Shown here piece after piece: positions 1 to 10,960 of a stretch of 64,000 nt of DNA. Below the pieces are notes generated by a model. It did not search any database. It was not told the DNA's origin and saw nothing but the letters and a program-made list of their open reading frames with translations. The position numbers were made by a program, and so were the translations under genes. Numbering within the stretch: the stretch's first letter is position 1; every line of letters starts with the position of its first letter. The DNA comes from Stercorarius parasiticus (Eukaryota; Chordata; Aves; Charadriiformes; Stercorariidae): assembly GCA_013396915.1 (NCBI GenBank), contig VWZL01000264.1, positions 62,001 through 126,000 on the forward strand, read 5' to 3'.

Positions 1-133
1 ACAGTATTTGACATCATCTTTCACTGAGAATGGAAAAGACCAACCAAAGTGACTTGCTGGAGAAGTTGCGTAGATGACTAGGTTGCATAAAATTGCCTAA
101 CTGAAGTAATTTGATATCATTTCTTCTCTCTAG

Positions 134-220
134 GATTTCAAAACCTATGTGGATCAAGCTTGTAGAGCTGCAGATGAATTTGTCAACATTTATTATGAGA
201 CAATGGATAAAAGAAGAAGG
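134..220 (+). CDS. NXT2: NXT2 coding exon (second of the gene)
   Basis: Follows the acceptor TTCTTCTCTCTAG ending at 133 and is followed by the donor GTATGT at 221. It is 87 nt, 29 codons, from DFKTYVDQ to MDKRRR. Both boundaries fall between codons. Confidence 0.95.
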
Positions 221-2607
221 GTATGTAGATATTTTGGCAATTCTTAGAACTGTCTTGTGCATTTTTTGCTTGTTTTTCTAACCAGCATTAGACTTGAAAG
301 CACCTGAAAGTTGGTTACTTTGTATTGTATTGGCCAGATTGAGACCTGTGTTCCTCTTAGACTGCCCTGCAGAGGATTTTGTGTTACTGTTCAGCATTGT
401 TGTAAAAGGGGCCCTTTTAGACAGTGCCTTAAACTTCTGCATTATAACAGTTCAGTTTGTGTCCAACTATGTTTTACAGGTACAGGATTTGGTCAGTACA
501 GGCAGATAAAACTTGTTTTATTTGTCTCTGAGGTCAGGATTTAGCTTATTTTTTTCCAAACTGCTTTTATTAGCAGCTATCACTTCTGTTTCTGGGAGTC
601 TTCAGGGGTGCCTGAGGATAACGTGGAAACGGCTTGCTCTGTTGCTGAAAGTCTTAATGGACTACATTGACGTGGTATCATGTAACAAGTATTTGCACTG
701 AAAGAGAGCTATGGGGATTGTTCTTTGGAATTTTAAATGTACTATAATCATAATCTAAAAACTTCTAGATTATGTGAAAAAATCAGCAGTTGCATTTTAC
801 TTTATAGTCATTTTGTGCATAAGTAGGTTAGGCAGAGATGTATAAACAGCTTGAAGGAGACTTAGGCAGTTACTCAACTGTTGCCCCTTACAAATGTTGG
901 GGAAGTTCTGGTCTGCTGCTGCAGGTAACTGTCCTTTTTGAGTTTCCGCTGTTCCTGGTCTTGTTCACTACTTTTTTCCTTTTTTTTTTCTTTTTTTTTT
1001 AACTGATATCATACTTGCCTGACATAATCTGTGTTGTGTGCATATCCCCCACCCCCCCAAAAAAAAAATCAGCAATAAATGTGTTCTGGAAAGGTAGTGT
1101 TATCCATCTGTTAGCAACTAGTTCAGTTCTATCACTAGCTTTGTTAAAGGAGGGGTATTTGAGTCACTAAGCTGCTTATAAAGGAGAATATGTTTCAGTT
1201 AGTTTTAATAATTGGTCAGGAGCCCAGTAATTGTTAAAAGGAGATAATATTTCAGGAGGGCATTTTATCTGTCAAAGTAACCGACAAAATCAATAATTCA
1301 CGACATAGGGATTCAAAGAACATTGTTGTGTATGTTGTCGGTTGTATGTATTTACACATTTTCCCCAAATATGTATTTTCATAATCACTCAGGCTTTAAC
1401 AAGACTTTATTTGGACAAAGCAACTTTGGTTTGGAATGGTAATGCGGTGTCTGGGCAAGAAGAACTGATTAAATTTTTTGAAATGTTGCCGTCTAGTGAA
1501 TTCCAGGTTAATGTGTTGGACTGCCAGCCTGTTCATGGTAAGATTGTATTACAATTTATATATTTATAAATAACTGCTGCAAGTGAACTGCAGTTATAAT
1601 GTGTTTAATACTTCTTTTGGAACAAGCTTGGAGAAAATACTGAGCGTTGAAATGTCAAATTGTGCATCAATAAAGCACAAATAAGAGATGCAGCAACTCC
1701 ACACTTTTTCTTATGTCTGGGAAAATATTTTAAGGATGTTTTTGTTAAGATCATATTCAGATGTGATGTATTTTCATGTATTGAAAAAGTCAGCTTGTGT
1801 TGTCCTTAATGATGTCTTAAGGGTCAAGAGACCTCTACTGTAGCCCCTGATACTGACCTGCAGCATAACATGGAACAAATCATTATCCTGTATGTACTTT
1901 GATTTCTTTGTGTCTAGAATAGATGCTAAGTACTTTCGATTTCTGATTAACACCTGCTAAAGAAAGGCTTATATAATTGAGAAGTTCATAAATTACTTCT
2001 AATGGATGTTTTTGGGAATATAAGTAAAGAAAAGGCCTGTCGTCAAGCACACTTGACCACAGGATATCTTGACCACAAGACAGAAAAAGATACAATCTCT
2101 ACTAGTGGGGGAAAAGTGTATGCAACTTGCTAAATAGAAATATATGTGTGTATCTCAAATAATGAGAGCTTATTCGAAGCAAAAACTCAATTGTTTGTTA
2201 TAGTGCTCTAAAGTGAACATGAAATGAAAATACAAAAGCCTTGGCGAGCGAATACACCATTGTCTGTATGGAAATGATGCAACAAATCTGTGCTTTCCAT
2301 GAATGTGTAACCAATTACTAGCCTATAACTAGTATAACCAGAATCAAATTAAATTTCTGTGTACATTTCCTACTTCTTTACCTGTTAGTCTTTGAGTTGT
2401 TTTCTTTATACTTTTTCTCCTTGTGAAGAGCAAGCTACTCAAGGCCAGACAACAGTCCTCGTGGTGACAAGTGGGACGGTAAAATTTGATGGCGACAAGC
2501 AGCGCTACTTCAATCAGAACTTCTTGCTGACAGCACAAGCCACACCTAGCAACACAGTGTGGAAGATCGCCAGTGACTGTTTCCGCTTTCAGGACTGGGC
2601 CAGTTAG
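134..2607 (+). CDS. NXT2: NXT2, nuclear transport factor 2-like export factor 2 (5' end outside window)
   Basis: Partial gene. Three coding exons at 134-220, 1393-1537 and 2429-2607 join in phase (0, 0, 1) and give 136 residues ending at TAG 2605-2607. The human short form has about 142 residues, so only the first few codons lie upstream of the window. Landmarks of the NXT/p15 family are the opening [20 protein letters not shown], then [43 protein letters not shown] and the terminal [11 protein letters not shown]. The product is a single NTF2-fold domain. In this family it heterodimerises with NXF1 (TAP) and supports mRNA export through the nuclear pore. NXT2 rather than NXT1 is chosen from the diagnostic stretch [20 protein letters not shown], from the multi-exon structure, and from synteny with KCNE5 and ACSL4. 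Confidence 0.96.
221..1392 (+). other. NXT2: NXT2 intron
   Basis: GT-AG intron of 1,172 nt between the two upstream NXT2 exons. It holds a T-rich tract around 971-1000 and the C/A tract near 1047-1068. No other feature was seen. The next intron (1538-2428) is similarly plain. Confidence 0.9.
1393..1537 (+). CDS. NXT2: NXT2 coding exon (third of the gene)
   Basis: Acceptor ATAATCACTCAG ends at 1392; donor GTAAGA begins at 1538. It is 145 nt, encoding ALTRLYLDK through LDCQPVH plus the first base of the next codon. It contains the core NTF2-fold strand WNGNAVSG. Confidence 0.95.
2429..2607 (+). CDS. NXT2: NXT2 terminal coding exon
   Basis: The acceptor is TTGTGAAG ending at 2428; the tandem AG at 2429-2430 is retained because the reading frame needs those two bases to complete GAG. 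The exon encodes [13 protein letters not shown] through FRFQDWAS and the stop TAG at 2605-2607. Confidence 0.94.
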
Positions 2608-2840
2608 TGAGGACTGGTGACGGCAAGTGACCTCTCGCACTCGACATGTTGAAGTTAGCTGTATGAACAGTCATTCTCCACGCAGGGGAAACACGCGCTC
2701 TTCATGTCGCATCTGTCATGATGGAAAGTCTACACACGTTTCAGGGTTGATCCCAATGACCATGGGTTTAGTAGTAAACAATCTTAAAACGTGAGAGGTC
2801 GCTCGTGTTAGTTGAACCTAATAAAATGCTGAAGGCAGTG
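2608..2840 (+). other. NXT2: Probable NXT2 3'UTR with polyA signal
   Basis: Begins after the NXT2 stop codon. A canonical AATAAA at 2820-2825 is the first hexamer downstream and gives a 3'UTR of roughly 230 nt. A second AATAAA near 3813 could be an alternative site. The extent is inferred from the signal only. Confidence 0.55.
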
Positions 2841-5800
2841 AGCTGTGTTGGAATCATTCCTAAAATGCCTTAAATGCAGCAATGCTGCCACTTCCAGACT
2901 TCTTGTATGTAATCCCGAATGCTGAAACTCTACTATTTGAACACAAAATCCTCTTAATGTAAAATTCTGACCAAACATGTTATTTTTTCAATTTGAAAAG
3001 ATCTGTTTTTACAGTAGCGTGTTTCCTTTTTTGAAGATGCTTGTGGCATGTAGGTATAATTCTCAAAGCTACCTGCTCTTGGTTGTAAGAGGCTGGGAAG
3101 CACTGACAGTGATTTCTACTGTTTGTGAAAGTAGCAAATACAGCTGCTGTGTGTGTAATCTCTCAAATAATCCATTGGAAAGCTAATATTACCTTCTCTG
3201 ATATGAAAGGACTAAATCTCATCAGGTTTACTTTTGTCTTGAGCTTCTCGGGCTTCGGTTGTAGTTAATGTACATTGATTGGTATGTAGGGTGTGCTGAG
3301 TGATTCAGTGCTCCTGTGCCAACAGCTCGTCACATGCGCGTGAAGGACTTCAAACTGATTATTTTTCTTTTGAAGTCTTACAGTATAAGAAATAGGTCAG
3401 TTCCATCATTTCTGTTTGCTTTAACTGTTAATTCTGTTGCTATGAAGTTTTTTCTCATATTCAGTCTGCAAGTTTTGAATCCCTACTGTCTTTTCAGGAA
3501 ACATTATAGTAAATAAGTGGCACTGAAAGTGTGTATTACTGTGAAGCCTTCAATTTTTCTCTTCAGTACTGTTATTCAGAACAGGTGCTTTGATTATTTT
3601 CAACTTAGAAGAACAGCTCTGAACACAAATACCATCTTCCTCTCATGTAGATTTTTACTGTAGTTTTCATGTTCTTTTTAAATATTACCTTTAATTATTG
3701 ATTCTGGGGATTTTTGTGTGTACTGCTTTAAATTTGCAGTTTAAAGCTTTTGTCTGGTTTAAAATAGTTTTCAAGACTGCAGGTTAAGACTGTCCATCTT
3801 ACTGTGGGAACATAATAAATCTGCCTGTCAGCAGATTTGTTTCAAACTGGTATGTTTCTATTTTAAGCTGAGTGAAAAAAAAAATAATCAAAATTTAGCT
3901 ATATATGTGAGAGTATGCTTGCTTGTAACTGAAAATACAAGAGGGGAACTTGCAACTCTGATCTTAATACTTGTTGCAATGACAGCAGCAACCTGAATAC
4001 AAAAGCAGTTACGACTGCAGCTCACTTGTTTTTATGACTTAAATTGGGAAAACTGTGAAAATGCGCAATATCAAACTTGTGTAAAATATCTTAAAACATC
4101 TGTAGTTTGCAATATAATCCCAAAAATAACGGGATGTTTAGGTGAAATGGGTGGTTTTATTTCCTTATAAGGCACTGTAGTCTTTATATCAGTCAGTCAG
4201 AATTAGTAACCTGTCTGTTCAGAAGCGTTTATGTTCTGAACTATTGTGTAACTTTTTCAGCCTGAAGAATATGAATTCCTGCAAAACAATGCAAGAAGTC
4301 CAGAATTTTTGAGAACTGTAAAAACTGTAAATACGTTGTTATTTCTGTATGTAGTGAAGAAAGGATCGCTCTATTTAATTACTGTATATTCTTAACAGAA
4401 TATGCGAGGTTCATATATTTGTATTTCTTCTAGAAGTTTGAAAAGAAAACTTAACCCTAAATTCGCCTGTTACTGATACAGCATTGTTGAACTCTGACAC
4501 TGGCATGGTGAGCTTTTCTGTTTTTTTAATTTGCCATTGATGATGTAAGTAGTGTTACAGATCTGCTTTGCATATATTGAACAGGTTTTGGCTTCTGAAA
4601 TGTGATGGGTGCAATCGTAGCATTTGCTTGTTGAACTCTGAAGGCAGTCACCAGAGCACACGCTTATATCTGTACCTGATAAGCTTGTCCTGGGAATAAA
4701 TGCTGGTTTTATTAATGTTTTAATTTGTATAGTAGTTCTTCAGCTTTTTCTAGGCAGATTGGGAGATTTAGAATATAGAGAGAACATTTTTGATTGAATT
4801 GTCTCAGTTGAAATATTGAGACAATGTTTCAATCAAGTGTTATTCTTCTCATTTATTTTCATGCTGTTCAAATGCAGGCTACTTTTAAATCTGACTTCTG
4901 CAATTAATATTAAAAAAAACTCAAACAAAAAAAGTCAACGCTACCTGGAGCACTACTTAGGAAGCTTACTAACTGGCCTAGCTGGACAAACCCAGTGTAA
5001 ACTCTTAGTAAGATGTGTAGTTGGAATTGGACTTGATATTCCTACAGGGGGTTTTGGAGAGAAATTTGTTAGAACATAATTGCTTCAGCCTAGGGAGAAG
5101 TGCCAATTATGTACTGCCTATTTCCATCATCATCGATGCGGATCACTTTAGGGTGATTCAGTACTACCATGATTAGCTGTTGCCCTTTATAGTTAAAAAT
5201 GCTGTTTTACAAACTATTTTTATGGAGCATACTAAGTGATAATGTAGCTGTTAGATTAAGTAAATTATTTTACAGTAATGGCACAAACCGAAAATCTCTT
5301 CATCCTAGCTGGAGAGGTTAGGCATGCTGCAGCTCTGTGCTGCTTGTTAAAACTTCTGTGCAGAACAGAACATAAAAATGCTTTTTATTCTCTTCAGTAC
5401 AAAACTATATGTTTGGTTTCGTGTTCCCTGTTGCTGACTCTGCTGTTAATATCTGAAATTTACAATGGGCATCTATCTATAAAGTGAACATGTTTAGGCT
5501 CTAAATTGCAAACAGGAGTTAATGCTACCATTTTTTGCTGTTTGATACCAAGTTACTCATGTACAACCGGTCAGTGAAACAAAGACAGCCGGAGAGCTAA
5601 GCGATTACACATCCTGAATTGTGGCTACTGCAGACTTGATAGGTCTTCTCTTTTGTACGTGTTCCCTGTATTGTCTTTAACAGTCACTGCTTTTATGTTG
5701 CGTTGGTTTTTGGCATACTACAGTTAAATTGACTTAAAGTGCTTGTGCTGTTTCTTGTAATGGAGAAAAGTTATTTGTTCTGATGGTTTTCATATGCATA

Positions 5801-8800
5801 TTGACTGGAGAAAAGCACATTATAAAGAAATGCTGTTCTATCAGTAAAGTAACTTTCCACACTTGAATATATTTTTTAATTTTTTGAAATTGTTTAAGAC
5901 TTCTTCTATGATTAATTTAAAAAAACCCAAAAACCTACCTGATGTTCTGCGCTTTTTTTATTATTAGAAGTTTTCATAGCTTTTTCTTGTGATATTAAAA
6001 GTGCAAGAAATAATTTGTGACTTCCTTATCTTTACTGCTTGTGTTCTAGGTATGAGTTATGTGTTCTGATTGTTGCGGCATGGTGCTGGGGCACTGCAGA
6101 GCAGGCTGGCTGTGAGCTCTTTGTCAGTGCTGTGTTAAAAAAATGTGTCTGGCATTATGACCCTGTAGCAAATGCCCCACCAAAAGCACTGTCAAGCAGT
6201 GAACTGTGTTGAGCTGGCTAGAGTAACAATCTCAAATTGACATTTCCCTCTAAAATTCACTGAAGTTTAGACTGCTGTCCAACAAGTACCTGGATGAAGT
6301 CAAACAGAATTTATACCAGATCCTTGGACCATAAATGTTTTCGCTGAGAATGTATTGTTGTGCCTTTGCTGTTTAAAACATCAGATTACTAATGAGTACT
6401 CAGTGTAGATAGCAGCTTTTAGCTGCTGGCAATGAAAAGATGAGGATGCTAATGCAAGGTTAACGTTTGCGTGGAAACAGACGTTGTTCTAGAAACATGT
6501 TCTAGAAACAATGCCAAATATATTGTAAAGTTCTTGCTGTGTTAGAAGGTGTAGATTTCAGTGAGGCTTTGCAAGCAGTCACTTTTTGTAATTATCCTCA
6601 GCAAGGCTCTGACAACTGATGCAGCATAAAGGTTTAGGAGCACTGGGAAGAATAAATCACAGTTAGGGTCAAAGCAGAAGATATTTTTGCATGTTATGTT
6701 GAAAGCGAATCCAGAAATTGCTCTTTCAGTGTTCCCCCTGGCCTGAAGAAAAGAATAGGTAAGTCTTTCTAAACAAGCTTTTTTTTTTCTGATCCTAACA
6801 GCAGCTGTAGGTCATTGATAGCTCAGTTTATTCCTTCAGAAGGCTGAATTTAATAATACATATATCTTGTTACCTTTCATGTCCAGTGATTGGGTGGACT
6901 ATGAAGACTAAATGGCCATTTTGCCCTGCATCAGTAATACAGGTGCCTGTATTTGATTTCCATCAATATACTGTTGATGGAAAAAAGTGTGTTGAATTTC
7001 AGTCGCTAATTTTTGTTTTCTTACAATCTAATTCAGTTCAGTCCCAGCGGGCTTGCAGCTTCATGTTTTTTTAAGGTTTCCAACCAGTACACAAGGTATC
7101 GGACATATTAAAATAAACAAAAATAAATGAATGTTGCTGCTGGGCTTAATGCTTATTTATCGAGGTCTCTGTATGCCACAATATGAATTCCTCTTAGGTG
7201 TTCAAGTACTTTGGTGTGTGTATTCATGACAACAGAGTAAGAATGAACTCAATGTGAACTTACATGACCAGCTCTGCAACATAACCTTTTGTCAGCTACA
7301 GCATGTTCCTGGGTTCTGAGTGTTTTAAAGCACATTTTTCTTCAGAACGCAACACATCCGTGCTGAATCCTTAGGCTTGTCTGGATGGAACAATCCATAG
7401 GTACACTGTGAGTTCTTACGTGTAACTGAATTGATTTAAGAGTCTTGAATTCCTAATGGACTGAAGTTTTGCTACTCTAAAAGGCTTAATTTTGTTCTGT
7501 TTCTCCCAGCCCTGGGGCAGTGCTGCTTGGTAGGGCAGTCTAACCTGATTTCAGAGCGTTCCTGTTCCCAGCTGAGCTGTGTGGGTGTTGCTTTCATTGG
7601 AGAGTCTTCAAGAAACCGAGCGCTTCATTCAAGTGGGTAGTTCTGTTGTCAGTTGGAGTCCCACAGGACTCTTGACTCCCCTTTATCGCATGGTACACTT
7701 CTCTTTAATTTGTGATTTAACAGAATTTAAAACAGTACGTGGATTACAACAAAAAATGGTACAGTATGTTTATGGGAAAAAGATAAACTGTATATAGCCA
7801 CTTGCATTTGTATATTTAAGTATTTGTAGATTATATTGTACTTAGGCATATCTGTATATATGGCGTATTATCTTGTTCCAGTGTAAGCTACGGTTAATGC
7901 ATGATGTTATCTTATTGAAACATCTGGTTGAACTGTAACTATAAGAATAAGTGCGCTGGTGTAAATCACAAATTACTACAGTTCAGCGAGATCTTGTGAT
8001 TTTTTCAGGTGTTGAAAGGTACAGATGGAACAGCAGATAATTAGAATTAGATGTTTCTTAGTTACTTGGCAGGAGGTCTTGTGCTTTCCTTATTTGTGAA
8101 CTGTGTAATGAAGGGTAAACTTTTTCACAAGGGCAGCCCATTTTTTTTAAGGTAGGACCCAAATACAGAACGTTGCACATACTTTACATTTGGAGTGGGA
8201 TGGAGGGGCGAGAGAAACAGTTGGAATATGAAGCTATGTAATCAGTGGGATTTGTTGGACACTGACCAGAGGGACTGCCACAGCCATCTCTCAGATTTGT
8301 CTCTAGAATGAAGCAGTGGGAAGCTGTTAGGAACCAGCTGATATTAAATAAAATGTGTTGAGCGCACGTTTTAGTGTGCAGTGCATTGAAGCTTTAATGT
8401 GTGCAAATCTCATACTCGGAAAACTGTCGCAGTCCTTCCTCTGTTCTCGGCTAATCTGGCTGAGCTCAGCAGCAGCAGTTTGCACTGTAGTTCCCAAATG
8501 CTTTTTAAATTATTCGTCTGGAATGCCTCTTAGAGGACTAGAGCCCCACTGGTGGGCAGTGATCACGCAGAAAAAGAGAAGTTAATAATCACTGAGACAG
8601 GTTAAATAAAAGGTTTTGGATATGCATAATGATGCCCTCTTTCTTATAGGGGGAGACTTTGGTGGTGGTCAGCTTAATTCTGATTGTACTGAAGGAAATC
8701 CTCACAGAAAATGTTCTAGTCGGGCTGATACAGTGTTTTAGTTATCCTAGTGTGAAAGATTATTAAACAGCCAGCTTCTGCAGCTTATAATATATATGTG

Positions 8801-10140
8801 TGTATATATATATATTGCTTATGGCTCTTCAAAAAGTCCAGGTTGAAGTTTGTGCTTGTATTTACCGGAGATACTGCCCGCATCCTTGCAATGGAGGTAG
8901 CTGACTAGAACTTTTTCTGTTGTCTAACTACTTGATAGGGGATTTTGAGAATATTGTCAGTTTGTTGGTTTCTCTGACATCCTTTTTCCCACATGATGCT
9001 GACCTACTACATTTTCTTTGCTGACCTAAAGATTTCACATACATCTACTGATACAATGCTGGCATATAGTACTAGTGCATATACTCCCATTCAAATTGTT
9101 TCTGGAACTTGAATTTTTTCCTCGCCCCATACTTTTCAATTATTAAAATGTCGATGTGTTCACAAGATACTGTTGGTTATCTAATAATAATTTGAAATTT
9201 GGTCTATGGATATTTCAGTAGTTTTCTACAGTGGCAAAGTTGACTTGATAACTGCCAGTCCTCTCAAGAGGTTTTGGTTTTTTTTCTAAACTAATCACTT
9301 CAGGTTTCCAGTTTACAGTGATTCCCCACAAAGTTATAGTAGAGATAGCAAGATGCAGCAGTTGCCAAGTATAAGACAACCATTTTTCTGTTGGAAAGAG
9401 TATGCATAAGCGTTATATAGGAAATCTACGTCTACAACATAAAAATATCTCCTCCTTTGAAGTTAAAGTCGAAGCTGCTTTTTCCTGCAGTGTGGTTTGG
9501 GTAAAATCCAAATGGTAATTTGTATTGTGTAGTGCAGCATTCCTAGCAAAGGTACTTGTTCCTTGGAATTGTTCATTAATCTTTATCTGAAAAAAACCTA
9601 CCCCAAATGCAAACCAAGAAATGGTGACTATTAACATGGCTAGAACATCTGAAACAACCTTTGCCCGCCAAGGTTTTTTTTTGTAAAAAGTATATGCTGT
9701 ATGTTGCTTTAATCTTAAGGTTTAACTTGTACAAAGGTGTTCTTGGAATTACGCATCTCTGTGTGTGTAAGGATGTAATGGATGGCTTTGAAAGTTATTG
9801 CGCATCTGGAAAGCCACAGTACCAAGACGGGTGCTGATGCTTTCCTCATGGGAGCAACTTCAGTTTCTAAGCTCTTTTTGTTTTGATAAATGCTTCCACT
9901 TAAGCCAAAACAATCTTGCTTATTGGATTGAGACCTGACCCTTCCTATCCATTGTACCTGGTGTAACTAGCAACGCTCAGAAGTGATAGAAGGGTGCATA
10001 ATACAGCAATAATGGATCTGCTTTTAATTATGTGAACCGCTGCCCGCAGCAATAGCATTGTGATCAGATAACAAGGTGGAACAGAAACAGATTTTAAAGA
10101 AGAGATATTAAGCTAAGATCTGAAGATTATTGATGAGAGA
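2841..10140. other. Intergenic stretch between NXT2 and KCNE5, no gene seen
   Basis: AT-rich DNA of about 7.3 kb. Open frames here are short (under 90 codons), lack recognisable domains and look like chance. The only low-complexity feature of note is a (TA)n/(TG)n microsatellite near 8789-8816. No tRNA, transposon end or conserved coding pattern was recognised. An untranslated RNA cannot be excluded. Confidence 0.7.
8789..8816. repeat. TA/TG dinucleotide microsatellite
   Basis: The run is AATATATATGTGTGTA followed by TATATATATATAT. It is a short mixed alternating purine-pyrimidine repeat and probably length-polymorphic. Confidence 0.8.
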
Positions 10141-10167
10141 GGTCTCTGTACGTACGCAACGCGGGAG

Positions 10168-10173
10168 TTTATT
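10168..10173 (-). terminator. KCNE5: KCNE5 polyadenylation signal AATAAA
   Basis: TTTATT on the plus strand reads AATAAA on the KCNE5 strand, about 235 nt past the stop codon. Cleavage would be expected near 10145-10158. It is the first canonical hexamer downstream of the gene. Confidence 0.7.
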
Positions 10174-10350
10174 GTAGAAAAGCAGCACAGATCAGTCCGA
10201 AGAGCTGAAGGAGAGCCCTCGCTGCACGACGAGCCTTGGGCGCTATGCGACCTGATGCGCAGGGACCGTCCGTTCTCCATCCCGCCGGGTCCTGCGGGGG
10301 CCGCGCCCGGAGGGACCCAGGGCAGGGCCGCACCAGGAGCCCTTGGACGC

Positions 10351-10380
10351 TCCGTCCGTCCGTCCGTCCGTCCATCCGCC
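10351..10380. repeat. (TCCG)n tetranucleotide repeat
   Basis: Five TCCG units followed by degenerate TCCA and TCCG units, immediately beyond the KCNE5 stop codon, so in its 3'UTR. Confidence 0.85.
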
Positions 10381-10406
10381 CGCCGGGCCGCGCCGGTCCC
10401 GCCGCC

Positions 10407-10745
10407 TCACAGCAGCCGCTGTCCCTCGGCGGGGCCGCCCTCCTCGGCCGCCTGCCCCGGCCCGCCGCGGCCCCAGTCCCGCTCGATGTAGAGGTGGTAG
10501 GGGTCGTGCTTGGACTCCAGCTTCCGAGAGCGGGTGTAGGCCAGGATGAGCCCCCCGGCCAGGCACCCGTAGAAGATCATGATGAGCAGGATGTACAGCG
10601 AGCCGTCGCCCCCCGCGCCGGGGCCGGTCCCGGCCGCGCTGCCGTTGCCGCCGCGGAGCTCCCGCAGCAGCGCTCCGAGCAGCGCCCGCAGCCGCCCCGC
10701 TCCCGGTCCCGCTCCCAGTCCGAGCCCCGGGTCGCTGCAGTTCAT
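10407..10745 (-). CDS. KCNE5: KCNE5 (KCNE1-like), potassium channel ancillary subunit
   Basis: Single-exon gene of 112 codons, start ATG at 10745-10743, stop TGA at 10409-10407. MinK-family subunits are type I single-span proteins that assemble with KCNQ1 and related Kv channels and change their gating. Visible parts: extracellular N-terminus starting MNCSDP, with N-glycosylation sequons NCS (2-4) and NGS (34-36); a Gly/Ala-rich stretch; the transmembrane segment LYILLIMIFYGCLAGGLILA (about 50-69), almost identical to human KCNE5; then the juxtamembrane YTRSRKL and a cytoplasmic tail with DPYHLYIERDW. The start was chosen because human KCNE5 also begins MNCS. Two in-frame upstream ATGs (10812-10814, 10809-10811) would add 23 residues. 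Human KCNE5 has about 142 residues; the tail here is shorter. The base composition is very GC-rich, as is common for avian microchromosome-like or CpG-island genes. Confidence 0.93.
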   Translation of the reverse strand: MNCSDPGLGLGAGPGAGRLRALLGALLRELRGGNGSAAGTGPGAGGDGSLYILLIMIFYGCLAGGLILAYTRSRKLESKHDPYHLYIERDWGRGGPGQAAEEGGPAEGQRLL

Positions 10746-10960
10746 GGCGCGGCTCCCGCTGCCCCGGCGGCGGGACGGGAGGTGGCGCCCGCCCCCGGCG
10801 CCTGTCCCCATCATCCCGCCCGGAGCTGAGATAAAACGGCTTCGGCGTTTGCTCGAGGGGTGACCGCGCTGCCGGGGGCTCGGCGCTCTGCCCTCCTCCT
10901 ACCGGCACGCCGCTCTCCGGGGGACACCCGACCCACCCCCCAGAGAGGGAGGAAAGAGCC

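Larger units (their letters stand above)
10215..10960. promoter_or_regulatory. KCNE5: CpG island covering KCNE5
   Basis: A sharp GC- and CpG-rich block in otherwise AT-rich DNA. It contains the whole KCNE5 reading frame plus its proximal upstream region (10746-10960 for the minus strand). No TATA box is obvious upstream of the start codon, consistent with a CpG-island promoter. Confidence 0.75.

Noticed and set aside
2628..2805. Partial inverted repeat (GACCTCTC and GAGAGGTC) flanking the NXT2 3'UTR
   Set aside because: Only 8 bp with a span of over 150 bases; expected by chance.
10236..10908. Several long frames on both strands around KCNE5 (up to 221 codons)
   Set aside because: They overlap the KCNE5 frame in other phases, are made of Pro/Arg/Ala/Gly-rich sequence produced by GC bias, and show no domain.
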